The notes beneath the pieces are model-generated. The model worked only from the letters and a program-made list of their open reading frames with translations, was not told where the DNA came from and ran no database searches. Shown piece after piece: positions 1 to 5,483 of a stretch of DNA of 5,505 nucleotides (positions within the stretch are counted from its first letter, which is position 1; each line of letters begins with the position of its first letter). A program made the position numbers and the translations under genes. Origin of the DNA: Lachnospiraceae bacterium UBA6452 (GTDB taxonomy: Bacteria > Bacillota > Clostridia > Lachnospirales > Lachnospiraceae); contig DJNY01000227.1 in the NCBI GenBank assembly GCA_002441865.1, positions 1-5,505 on the forward strand, given 5' to 3'.

Positions 1-12
1 TCCCGTAAATGT

Positions 13-63
13 CATGCATTCGAAGAATGTATGATGCAGCCTCAGCCCATCACCGAAGGTGAT
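13..63 (+). other. Leader with two GAA-loop hairpins upstream of the P1 hydrolase
   Basis: Two small inverted repeats sit in the 89 nt before the first gene. The first pairs CATGCATTC (13-21) with GAATGTATG (25-33), one G-U wobble, around a GAA loop. The second pairs ATCACC (49-54) with GGTGAT (58-63), also around GAA. Neither is followed by a T-run, so they do not look like intrinsic terminators, and I see no promoter in this stretch. One reading frame stays open from position 1 to a TAA at 115-117 and another ends at TGA 32-34, so the tail of an upstream gene could lie here. The sequence does not decide between that and an untranslated leader. Confidence 0.35.
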
Positions 64-73
64 AGCCAATTCC

Positions 74-80
74 AAAGGAG
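74..80 (+). promoter_or_regulatory. Ribosome binding site of the P1 hydrolase gene
   Basis: AAAGGAG lies 9 nt before the ATG at 90. In-frame TGA and TAG codons lie just upstream, so the start cannot be moved far left. This fixes the start choice. Confidence 0.85.
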
Positions 81-89
81 AATCAAACT

Positions 90-1061
90 ATGGCAGACAG
101 CAAGGAAATACAGGTAACAGATATAAAAGGTATTTCCATCGGACACGCCCAGAATTATGAAGCCGGAACAGGTGTGACTGTCCTGTACTTCCCGAATGGC
201 GCAAAAGCTGGCTGTGATATCAGCGGCGGAGGCCCTGCTTCCCGAGAAACACCACTGACAAGTCCTTTGACTGCAGATAACCCGATCAATGCGATCGTAT
301 TGTCAGGTGGTTCCGCCTATGGACTTGCGGCTTCTGATGGTGTTATGACATATCTGGAGGAGCACGGAATCGGATATCCGACAGGATTTGCACTTGTACC
401 GCTTGTCTGTCAGTCCTGTATTTTTGATCTGGGTTATAAAAGTGCAAAAATCCGGCCTGATGCAGCGCTTGGAAGAGAGGCAGCAGAGAATGCACTTGCC
501 GGCTGTGATACAGGAATGGGAAATATCGGAGCAGGCTGCGGCGCAACGGTAGGTAAGCTGTATGGCATGGGACAGTCCATGAAAGCAGGACTGGGACTGC
601 ATTGTATCCAGATTGGCAGTTTTCAGATCGGAGCGATCGTTGTTGTAAATGCTGCAGGTGATATATACGAGGCCGGAACAGGAAAGAGGCTTGCAGGACT
701 GTTAAATGCGGACAGAAAGCAGCCGCTTGACAGCGTAGCAGAAATGTGCAAATGTCTGGTGCCACATGATCAGTTTACGGGAAATACTACGATCGGCGCA
801 GTCTTTACAAATGCGGCTTTTTCCAAGGCTGAGCTGAATAAGATTGCAAGTATGACAAGAAATGCTTATGCGAGATGTATCAGTCCGGTTGGAACCATGG
901 CGGACGGCGATAGTATTTATGCGATTTCCATTGGATCGGAAAAGGTCGACATCAATGTCGCAGGAACACTTGCTGCTTCTGTCATGCAGGAAGCGATCAA
1001 AAAGGCTGTCGTAAGTGCTCGGATCCCGGAAGAAGAGTTTGTTGCTGCCGTGCAGAACTAA
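90..1061 (+). CDS. P1-family (S58, DmpA/NylC-like) N-terminal-nucleophile peptidase/amidase
   Basis: This 323-residue protein matches the P1 / DmpA-BapA-NylC family of self-cleaving hydrolases, which includes L-aminopeptidase/D-amidase-esterases, beta-peptidyl aminopeptidases and nylon-oligomer hydrolase. Visible family landmarks are the N-terminal DIKGISIGHA segment (11-20), the AIVLSGGSAYGLAASDG block (68-84), the GMGNIGAGCGATVGK block (142-156) and DGDSIYAIS (272-280). The GNTTIG segment (231-236) is the expected autoproteolysis site. By analogy with NylC (Asn-Thr cleavage), Asn232-Thr233 would be cut and Thr233 would become the catalytic N-terminal residue, giving chains of about 232 and 91 residues. 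Length fits the Firmicute members. No signal peptide or membrane segment is seen, so it is probably cytoplasmic. The substrate cannot be read from sequence; N-terminal aminopeptidase or amide hydrolysis is the family-level guess. A CQSC motif (107-110) is a possible local oddity. The gene is isolated on the plus strand and converges on degV. Confidence 0.92.
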   Translation: MADSKEIQVTDIKGISIGHAQNYEAGTGVTVLYFPNGAKAGCDISGGGPASRETPLTSPLTADNPINAIVLSGGSAYGLAASDGVMTYLEEHGIGYPTGFALVPLVCQSCIFDLGYKSAKIRPDAALGREAAENALAGCDTGMGNIGAGCGATVGKLYGMGQSMKAGLGLHCIQIGSFQIGAIVVVNAAGDIYEAGTGKRLAGLLNADRKQPLDSVAEMCKCLVPHDQFTGNTTIGAVFTNAAFSKAELNKIASMTRNAYARCISPVGTMADGDSIYAISIGSEKVDINVAGTLAASVMQEAIKKAVVSARIPEEEFVAAVQN

Positions 1062-1070
1062 ATTAAATTT

Positions 1071-1102
1071 GCCCTATAAGGATAAATATGTTCTTATAGG
1101 GC
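1071..1102 (+). terminator. 10-bp hairpin after the P1 hydrolase gene, possible terminator
   Basis: GCCCTATAAG (1071-1080) pairs perfectly with CTTATAGGGC (1093-1102) across a 12-nt loop, starting 9 nt after the stop codon. The position fits a terminator. However, neither side carries a proper T-run: the right flank is GAATAGTAATTT, and the reverse-strand flank reads AAATTTAATTT. It may be a weak bidirectional terminator or an mRNA 3'-end stabiliser. Confidence 0.5.
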
Positions 1103-1129
1103 GAATAGTAATTTACAATATATATAAGT

Positions 1130-1308
1130 AAATCAGGGCTGCTATGTAGAATAAGCAATCGATAGTGTAGCCGACCGAGATTTGCGGAGCATTTGCCGAG
1201 CGGAGAGACCGCCACGCTTTTTGGCGGCTGGAGCTCGTGCAAAATATGCTCCTAGCAAATCGCAGGGTAGGCAAACGTGATTGCGTTTCTACATAGCAGC
1301 CCTGATTT
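1130..1308. repeat. 179-nt long imperfect palindrome between convergent genes
   Basis: The outer arms, 1130-1151 and 1287-1308, are perfect 22-bp inverted repeats. Inward, pairing continues in register through 1155-1160/1279-1284, 1170-1172/1270-1272, 1174-1176/1266-1268, 1179-1185/1255-1261 (GATTTGC/GCAAATC), 1186-1192/1246-1252 (GGAGCAT/ATGCTCC), 1193-1196/1239-1242, 1197-1201/1233-1237 (CGAGC/GCTCG) and a tip helix 1209-1214/1222-1227 (CCGCCA/TGGCGG). Small bulges separate the segments. If transcribed from either side it would fold into one long rod. It holds no convincing ORF and has no T-run at either end. It lies 68 nt after the P1 hydrolase stop and 23 nt past the degV stop. It could be a MITE- or REP-like intergenic repeat, a bidirectional transcription barrier, or a structured RNA. 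I could not identify a named family. Confidence 0.85.
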
Positions 1309-1331
1309 CGTATAATTAGCTGATTAATCCA

Positions 1332-2219
1332 TTACTCCTCAAAATACTTCTGGAACTTTCCGTTGTCCGCATCAAAGAAGCAGATACCCACGATACCACG
1401 GCCTGTGTGTGCACCGATCGCACAGCCCACAGTTGTGATCAGGTAATCTTTGGGACTGCATTCCTTATCCAGAAGCTCTTTGACAAAGCTGAGTGCTGCT
1501 TCATCCTCACCATGGCAGATCGCAATCGTCTGCTTGGACGGATCATAAGCATTTTCCTTCACATACTCCACAAGTGTCTTAAAGGACTTTTTCTGCCCGC
1601 GTACTTTCTGGATCACAGTAAGCGCACCATTTTTGTCTACGATCAGGATTGGTTTGATATCCAGTGTTTCGCCGATCGTTCCGGAAAACTTGGATAATCT
1701 GCCGCCTTTGATCAGGTAGTTTAAAGTGCGGACTGTAAATACATGATGGATATGATCGATAAAATAATCTGCGGCCTCAATGATCTCTTCTTTGGAAGCA
1801 CCTTTTTCCAGCATGGTAACCAGCTTGGAAACAAGGAGTCCGAAACCGATGGAAGCACATTTGGAGTCGATGATCGTCAGATCAAAGTCCGGATAGTTTT
1901 CCAGTACGTTGTTTTTTGCAATATTTGCAGCATTAAAAGTACCGGCAATTCCTGTAGAGAAGCACAGGTAGATCACGCTGTCACCTGCCTCTGCATAGGG
2001 CGTAAAGGCATTTTCAAACATTTCCGGATTGATATGGTAGGTGCGGACATCACGATTCATGTCATCTAAAATAGCATAGAATTCTTTTGTCTGGATCGTA
2101 GCACCGTCAAAATAGTCAACTTCATCAATAACGACCGGGGTCGGAATTACATGCAGATGATGTGCCTGCACATAGTCCTTTGGCAGATCCGTAGCGGAAT
2201 CTGTAATAATTTTCAGCAT
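1332..2219 (-). CDS. DegV family protein (FakB-like fatty-acid-binding protein)
   Basis: This 295-residue protein is a full-length DegV-family member. The N-terminus carries the hallmark TDSATDLP (6-13). CFSTGIAGTFNAA (86-98) matches the family's SSGLSGT-type fatty-acid carboxylate loop, RTLNYLIKGGRLSK (164-177) is the conserved helix-turn segment, and GAHTGRGIVGICFF (269-282) is the C-terminal HTGPG-like motif. DegV proteins bind a single long-chain fatty acid, and the characterised FakB members present it to the kinase FakA for phosphorylation before phospholipid synthesis. No fakA is in this window, so that role is inferred. The usual TSQP-like loop is replaced by TYHIN (60-64). An AAAGAGG ribosome binding site (2228-2234) lies 8 nt before the ATG. 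The gene is the last of the minus-strand operon, 27 nt after pncB, and the long palindrome starts just beyond its stop. Confidence 0.94.
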   Translation of the reverse strand: MLKIITDSATDLPKDYVQAHHLHVIPTPVVIDEVDYFDGATIQTKEFYAILDDMNRDVRTYHINPEMFENAFTPYAEAGDSVIYLCFSTGIAGTFNAANIAKNNVLENYPDFDLTIIDSKCASIGFGLLVSKLVTMLEKGASKEEIIEAADYFIDHIHHVFTVRTLNYLIKGGRLSKFSGTIGETLDIKPILIVDKNGALTVIQKVRGQKKSFKTLVEYVKENAYDPSKQTIAICHGEDEAALSFVKELLDKECSPKDYLITTVGCAIGAHTGRGIVGICFFDADNGKFQKYFEE

Positions 2220-2227
2220 AATAGTTA

Positions 2228-2234
2228 CCTCTTT
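2228..2234 (-). promoter_or_regulatory. Ribosome binding site of the degV-family gene
   Basis: AAAGAGG on the minus strand lies 8 nt before the ATG, within the 27-nt pncB-degV gap. The gap has no room for a separate promoter or terminator, which supports co-transcription. Confidence 0.8.
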
Positions 2235-2246
2235 CGTTTTATTTAC

Positions 2247-3701
2247 TTATTCTGCACTCATCTGATCAAGGAGTGCGATCTTAATATCATACAGCTTTGC
2301 GGAAAGATCCACATATACCTTATGCGGATTGACAAGTCTTCTTGTTTCCGGCCATAGCGTTTCCAGCTCTTTTTTACAGTAAGCCTGAATATCCATTACC
2401 TTTGGAGATTCATAGACACATTTACCGTTTAGGAAAACAGGAACCATCAGCTCACGCAGTGTATAGCTGCCAGCAGGAAGCTTTGTCTTTTTCCATGGTT
2501 CTAACGGATCAAATAAAAGCATTGGCTCATTTTCGTCAAATACTTCATCAGCAAGACAAATGAGATCTGCTTTGATTTTACCACTTTCCTTTTCATAAAT
2601 TCGATAAATTTTCTTATTACCGGGATTTGTCACCTTTTCGGTATTTTCGGAAAGCTTGATCTTCGGAATGAAGTTACCGTCTTCACCCATAACAGCAGCC
2701 AGTTTGTAAACGCCGCCAAAGGAAGGGCAGTCTTTACTCGTGATCAGGTGTGTACCGACACCCCAGGAAGTAATGGCAGCTCCCTGTGCCTTCAGGCTGT
2801 CGATCAGGAATTCATCCAGATCGTTGGAAGCGGAAATGATCGCATCCGGGAAACCTGCATCATCAAGCATTTTACGCGCCTTTTTGGAAAGGTAAGCAAG
2901 ATCGCCGCTGTCGAGGCGGATTCCGTATTTGGTAAGCGGAATGCCTGCTTCTTTCATTTCTTTGAAGACGCGGATCGCATTCGGAACGCCTGATTTTAAC
3001 GTATCATAGGTGTCTACCAGAAGCAGGCAGGCATTTGGATAAATATCCGCGTATGCTTTGAATGCAGTGTATTCATCCGGGAAACTCATGATCCAGCTAT
3101 GGGCGTGTGTTCCGCTGACCGGAACGTCGAAAAGCTGTCCTGCCAGCACATTGGATGTACCGACACAGCCGCCGATCATAGCTGCTCTTGCACCGTAAGT
3201 ACCTGCATCCGGTCCCTGTGCGCGGCGAAGACCGAATTCCATGATTCCGTCTCCTCTGGCTGCAAAGCAGACACGGGAAGTCTTGGTGGCGATCAGGCTC
3301 TGGTGATTGATGATATTTAAGATAGCGGTCTCCACAAGCTGTGCCTGCATGATCGGTGCGATGACCTTGATCATGGGCTCACGCGGGAACATGATGCTGC
3401 CTTCCGGGATCGCATAAATATCGCCGGTAAATTTAAAATCCTTCAGATAGTCCAGAAAATCCGGCTGGAAAATGCCGAGGCTTGCAAGGTAATCAATGTC
3501 CTGCTGTTCAAATTTCAGCTCTTTGATATACTGGATGACCTGCTCAAGACCGGCCATGATGGAATAGCCGCTGTCCATAGGATTGTTTCTGAAAAATGCA
3601 TCAAAGATGACGGTTTCATTACGATCCTTGTGTTTGAAGCAGCCCTGCATCATCGTTAATTCGTATAGATCGGTCAGGAGGGTCAAATTTTGTCTGTCCA
3701 T
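2247..3701 (-). CDS. pncB: Nicotinate phosphoribosyltransferase
   Basis: This cytoplasmic enzyme of the Preiss-Handler NAD salvage route joins nicotinate to PRPP, giving nicotinate mononucleotide, with ATP hydrolysis stimulating the reaction. The 484-residue protein has the expected family landmarks. TDLYELTM (10-17) is at the N-terminus and EFGLRRAQGPDAG (155-167) is the conserved arginine-rich active-site stretch. GTHAHSW (197-203) contains the histidine, probably His201, that aligns with the phosphorylated histidine of characterised NAPRTases. GIRLDSGDLAYLSK (260-273) and WGVGTHL (313-319) form the phosphoribosyl-binding side of the barrel. The length matches the longer clostridial/Bacillus form rather than the roughly 400-residue enterobacterial one. 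No truncation or frameshift is seen. The ATG is supported by GAGGAG (3709-3714), which lies inside the end of the transporter gene. The start follows the transporter stop by a single base, so translation is probably coupled. Confidence 0.96.
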   Translation of the reverse strand: MDRQNLTLLTDLYELTMMQGCFKHKDRNETVIFDAFFRNNPMDSGYSIMAGLEQVIQYIKELKFEQQDIDYLASLGIFQPDFLDYLKDFKFTGDIYAIPEGSIMFPREPMIKVIAPIMQAQLVETAILNIINHQSLIATKTSRVCFAARGDGIMEFGLRRAQGPDAGTYGARAAMIGGCVGTSNVLAGQLFDVPVSGTHAHSWIMSFPDEYTAFKAYADIYPNACLLLVDTYDTLKSGVPNAIRVFKEMKEAGIPLTKYGIRLDSGDLAYLSKKARKMLDDAGFPDAIISASNDLDEFLIDSLKAQGAAITSWGVGTHLITSKDCPSFGGVYKLAAVMGEDGNFIPKIKLSENTEKVTNPGNKKIYRIYEKESGKIKADLICLADEVFDENEPMLLFDPLEPWKKTKLPAGSYTLRELMVPVFLNGKCVYESPKVMDIQAYCKKELETLWPETRRLVNPHKVYVDLSAKLYDIKIALLDQMSAE

Positions 3702-3702
3702 G

Positions 3703-4950
3703 TTATTTCTCCTCTGTTTTTGCTAATTTTTCTGATTTTTGGATCAGTATAAAACCGATCAAAAATAAGACGACCAGTGCCAGCACACCATAGCTGGAGC
3801 TATGGAAAATGAGAGCACACAGGGAAATGATCAGAGGTCCGAAGAAGTCTGCAAATTTCCCGAATATATCAAAAAATCCAAAGTATTCACTGGATTCTTT
3901 TTTGGGGATCAGCTTACCGAAGTAAGAACGGGAAAGCGCCTGAATACCGCCCTGGCACATACCGACAAGGACTGCAAGGATCCAGAAGTCGAGTGCACTG
4001 TCAAGCAGATAGCCATAGAAGCAGATGCCACAGTAGATCAGGATAAATATTTTGATGATTTTGATAGATCCAAAACGCTCCGCAAGCTTTCCACTCCAGA
4101 TCGCACATGGAAAAGCAACGATCTGTGTCAGAAGAAGTGCAAGGATCATCTGGGTGGAATCAATGCCAACCTCGCCGCCATAGCTGGTTGCCATGGAGAT
4201 GATCGTGTAGACACCGTCAATATAAAAGAAGTAACCTAATATATAATAAAGAAGTCTTTTGTTTTTTTTCAGTTTCATAAAGGTGACATATAACCGGCGG
4301 AAGCTGTGCTTGACGATATTTTTCTTCGGGCGCAGGTAATGTGTCTGCTTCACATTTTTCAGAAGCGGGATCGTCAGTAAAAACCACCATACGATCGTGA
4401 TCACAAAGGAAATCTGTGTCGCGAGGAGTGTGGTCAGTCCGAACGGTTTGACAAGGATCAGGATGATACCGGCAATAAACGGAATACAGCTCCCGATATA
4501 GCCAAATGCATAACCGAAGGAAGAAATCTGATCCATCCGTTCATCTGTTGTCACATCGACCAGCATGGCATCATAGAAAACATTGCAGGCGGTATAACCG
4601 ATCCGCGAAACAATGAAAAATACAAGAAAAGTGATCCAGTTTGGCGCGACCGTAAAAGCGATACCACCACCGATACCGATGGCAAGAAAGATCACGAAAA
4701 TCCGTTTCTTCATATTCTGATAATCTGCCAGAGCACCAAGGATCGGAGAAAGCAGTGCAAGGATCAGAATGGCAATCGAGGTACAGGTTCCCCAGATGGA
4801 AGTCGCGTGGGTGGCGCTGATCCCTGCTTCTGTTGCCAGTGCACGGAAATAGATCGGAATCGTGGCAGTCAGTGTCATGATAAATGCGGAGTTTGCAACA
4901 TCATACAAAATCCAGCTTTTTTCCTCTTTTGTCATCTTCTGTTTTCCCAT
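3703..4950 (-). CDS. MFS transporter, UMF1 / Atg22-like family
   Basis: This is a 415-residue polytopic membrane protein with about 12 hydrophobic segments and a charged central loop (about 199-232, rich in Lys and Arg), the usual 6+6 MFS arrangement. The N-terminal WILYDVANSAF (13-23) is the signature of the UMF1 / Atg22-like group. A motif-A-like loop, GALADYQNMKKR (72-83), follows the second transmembrane segment, and GGIQALSRSYFGKLIPKKES (334-353) is the conserved C-half segment of this group. The substrate is unknown for bacterial members; yeast Atg22 exports amino acids from the vacuole. Its position as first gene of the operon, one base from pncB, suggests a link to niacin or pyridine-compound traffic, but that is inference from context only. 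The start ATG has a GAAGGAG site (4956-4962) 5 nt upstream. The ribosome binding site of pncB lies within its last codons. Confidence 0.92.
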   Translation of the reverse strand: MGKQKMTKEEKSWILYDVANSAFIMTLTATIPIYFRALATEAGISATHATSIWGTCTSIAILILALLSPILGALADYQNMKKRIFVIFLAIGIGGGIAFTVAPNWITFLVFFIVSRIGYTACNVFYDAMLVDVTTDERMDQISSFGYAFGYIGSCIPFIAGIILILVKPFGLTTLLATQISFVITIVWWFLLTIPLLKNVKQTHYLRPKKNIVKHSFRRLYVTFMKLKKNKRLLYYILGYFFYIDGVYTIISMATSYGGEVGIDSTQMILALLLTQIVAFPCAIWSGKLAERFGSIKIIKIFILIYCGICFYGYLLDSALDFWILAVLVGMCQGGIQALSRSYFGKLIPKKESSEYFGFFDIFGKFADFFGPLIISLCALIFHSSSYGVLALVVLFLIGFILIQKSEKLAKTEEK

Positions 4951-4955
4951 GTATT

Positions 4956-4962
4956 CTCCTTC
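4956..4962 (-). promoter_or_regulatory. Ribosome binding site of the MFS transporter gene
   Basis: GAAGGAG on the minus strand lies 5 nt before the ATG at 4950. It is the first translation signal after the operon promoter. Confidence 0.8.
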
Positions 4963-4993
4963 ATGCGGTGCGCAATACAGTCCCGGCAGCCGG

Positions 4994-5011
4994 TCACTGT
5001 CTTGTCAGTGA
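4994..5011. promoter_or_regulatory. Dyad just downstream of the transporter-pncB-degV promoter
   Basis: TCACTG (4994-4999) and CAGTGA (5006-5011) form a 6-bp inverted repeat with a 6-nt spacer. It lies roughly at +5 to +22 of the predicted transcript, a usual repressor position. A niacin/NAD-responsive repressor such as NiaR would make sense for a pncB operon. I cannot confirm that the site fits that regulator's motif, and a short chance dyad is possible. Confidence 0.35.
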
Positions 5012-5022
5012 TTATTAGATAA

Positions 5023-5051
5023 AGTGTATGCTTTTTTTGGCTTTCTGTCAA
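5023..5051 (-). promoter_or_regulatory. Sigma-A-type promoter of the transporter-pncB-degV operon
   Basis: Read on the minus strand, a consensus -35 TTGACA (5046-5051) is followed after exactly 17 bp by a -10 TACACT (5023-5028). The spacer holds a run of seven A. Transcription would start near 5016 and leave a leader of about 65 nt before the transporter start. No other promoter is apparent before pncB or degV. Confidence 0.75.
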
Positions 5052-5129
5052 TGAAATACGTCTCCGCAAGCACCTAAAATTGTATCAGGTTTCAGGGCAG
5101 CGGTTGTGCAGCGGTACAAAAAAACATGT

Positions 5130-5151
5130 CAGAATTCCCGCAAGGATTCTG
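5130..5151. repeat. Dyad abutting the -35 box of the riboswitch promoter
   Basis: CAGAATTCC (5130-5138) and GGATTCTG (5144-5151) form an inverted repeat with one bulged base and a 5-nt spacer. It ends at the base before the -35 hexamer of the plus-strand promoter. It could be a regulator site; no known motif is recognised. Confidence 0.35.
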
Positions 5152-5180
5152 TTGACAGCAAAAGGCAGGGATGTTAAACT
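5152..5180 (+). promoter_or_regulatory. Sigma-A-type promoter of the glycine riboswitch transcript
   Basis: A perfect -35 TTGACA (5152-5157), a 17-bp spacer and a -10 TAAACT (5175-5180) precede the riboswitch. Transcription would begin near 5187, about 27 nt before the first aptamer helix. It diverges from the pncB operon promoter about 100 bp to the left. Confidence 0.8.
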
Positions 5181-5213
5181 CGCCACATAATACATAAGTT
5201 ATATCGGTAGAAA

Positions 5214-5382
5214 AATCCGGGAGAGATTATGCAGGCTTTTATTTTAGAAAAGAAAGCTGCAGGCATAACGCCGAAGGGGCAGTCGCAACAAACTCTCAGG
5301 CAAAAGGACCGGATTGGGACGATACTCTGGAGAGCAATGGTGCACCGAAGAAGCAAAATCTTTCAGGTTGAAAAGACAGAGG
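5214..5382 (+). ncRNA. Tandem glycine riboswitch with a shortened second aptamer
   Basis: The conserved glycine-aptamer core occurs twice. Aptamer 1 (about 5214-5315) has closing helix AATCCG/CGGATT (5214-5219/5310-5315), P2 GAGAG/CTCTC (5221-5225/5293-5297), the GCCGAAGGGGCAG core (5270-5282) and the CTCAGGCAAAAGGACC end. Aptamer 2 (about 5324-5382) follows a short linker. It has P1 CTCTG/CAGAG (5325-5329/5377-5381), the GGAGAG, ACCGAAG and TTTCAGG elements, and P2 GAGAG/CTTTC, but only about 59 nt in all. Its P3 arm is cut to a few pairs (TGC/GCA, 5341-5343/5353-5355) and no P3b stem is visible. Such elements sense glycine and usually switch on glycine-cleavage or related genes. Here the target is the gene starting at 5484. 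Whether aptamer 2 still binds glycine or mainly scaffolds aptamer 1 is open. Confidence 0.95.
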
Positions 5383-5424
5383 CGTATCTGTATCAGAATA
5401 TTTTGATATGGGTACGCCTTTATT
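5380..5424 (+). terminator. Riboswitch-controlled hairpin, probable intrinsic terminator
   Basis: AGGCGTA (5380-5386) pairs with TACGCCT (5413-5419), and an inner helix pairs GTATCA with TGATAT across an A/T-rich loop. TTTATT follows (5419-5424), a modest U-tract. The left strand shares A5380 and G5381 with the 3' side of the second aptamer's P1. A possible P1 extension (GATA 5321-5324 with TATC 5385-5388) would also use terminator bases. This predicts that glycine binding holds P1 closed and disfavours the terminator, an ON switch. The short U-tract makes termination strength uncertain. Confidence 0.65.
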
Positions 5425-5451
5425 ATGTGATAGGAAATTCCTATCACATAA
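5423..5451. repeat. 29-bp near-perfect palindrome between riboswitch and start codon
   Basis: Two 14-nt arms (5423-5436 and 5438-5451) are exact reverse complements around a single central base, A5437. The arm core reads ATGTGATAGGAA. As RNA it would form a tight hairpin 19 nt upstream of the Shine-Dalgarno sequence. As DNA it could be a protein-binding site. No T-run follows it on the plus strand, so it is not a standard terminator. Confidence 0.8.
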
Positions 5452-5470
5452 AGAGGCAGGAAACCATGCA

Positions 5471-5477
5471 AGGAGGG
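5471..5477 (+). promoter_or_regulatory. Strong ribosome binding site of the riboswitch-controlled gene
   Basis: AGGAGGG lies 6 nt before the ATG at 5484. It favours that start over the in-frame ATG at 5466, whose upstream sequence (GAGGCAGGAAACC) is a poorer match and which would bury this site inside the coding region. Confidence 0.85.
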
Positions 5478-5483
5478 ACGAAT

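Noticed and set aside
303..765. Open minus-strand frames of 99 and 140 codons inside the P1 hydrolase gene
   Set aside because: They are antisense to a clear family member, have no recognisable domain and no convincing ribosome binding site.
1071..1102. Strong rho-independent terminator for the P1 hydrolase
   Set aside because: The stem is perfect but no T-run follows on the plus strand, so it is listed only as a possible or weak terminator.
1130..1308. Insertion sequence or CRISPR repeat at the long palindrome
   Set aside because: There is no transposase ORF, no clear target-site duplication and no repeat-spacer periodicity. A MITE remains possible but is unproven.
3802..4239. Open plus-strand frame of 145 codons opposite the MFS transporter
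   Set aside because: It is antisense to a well-supported membrane protein, its translation is low-complexity and charged, and it lacks a proper start signal. It is a shadow frame.
5427..5447. CRP/FNR-type site (TGTGA...TCACA) within the 29-bp palindrome
   Set aside because: The half-sites are separated by 11 bases or more rather than the 6 required for that family, so the similarity is incidental to the palindrome.
5174..5471. Minus-strand open frames of 60 and 75 codons over the riboswitch
   Set aside because: They lie across a highly structured RNA element whose bases are explained by the glycine aptamers. They show no family resemblance.
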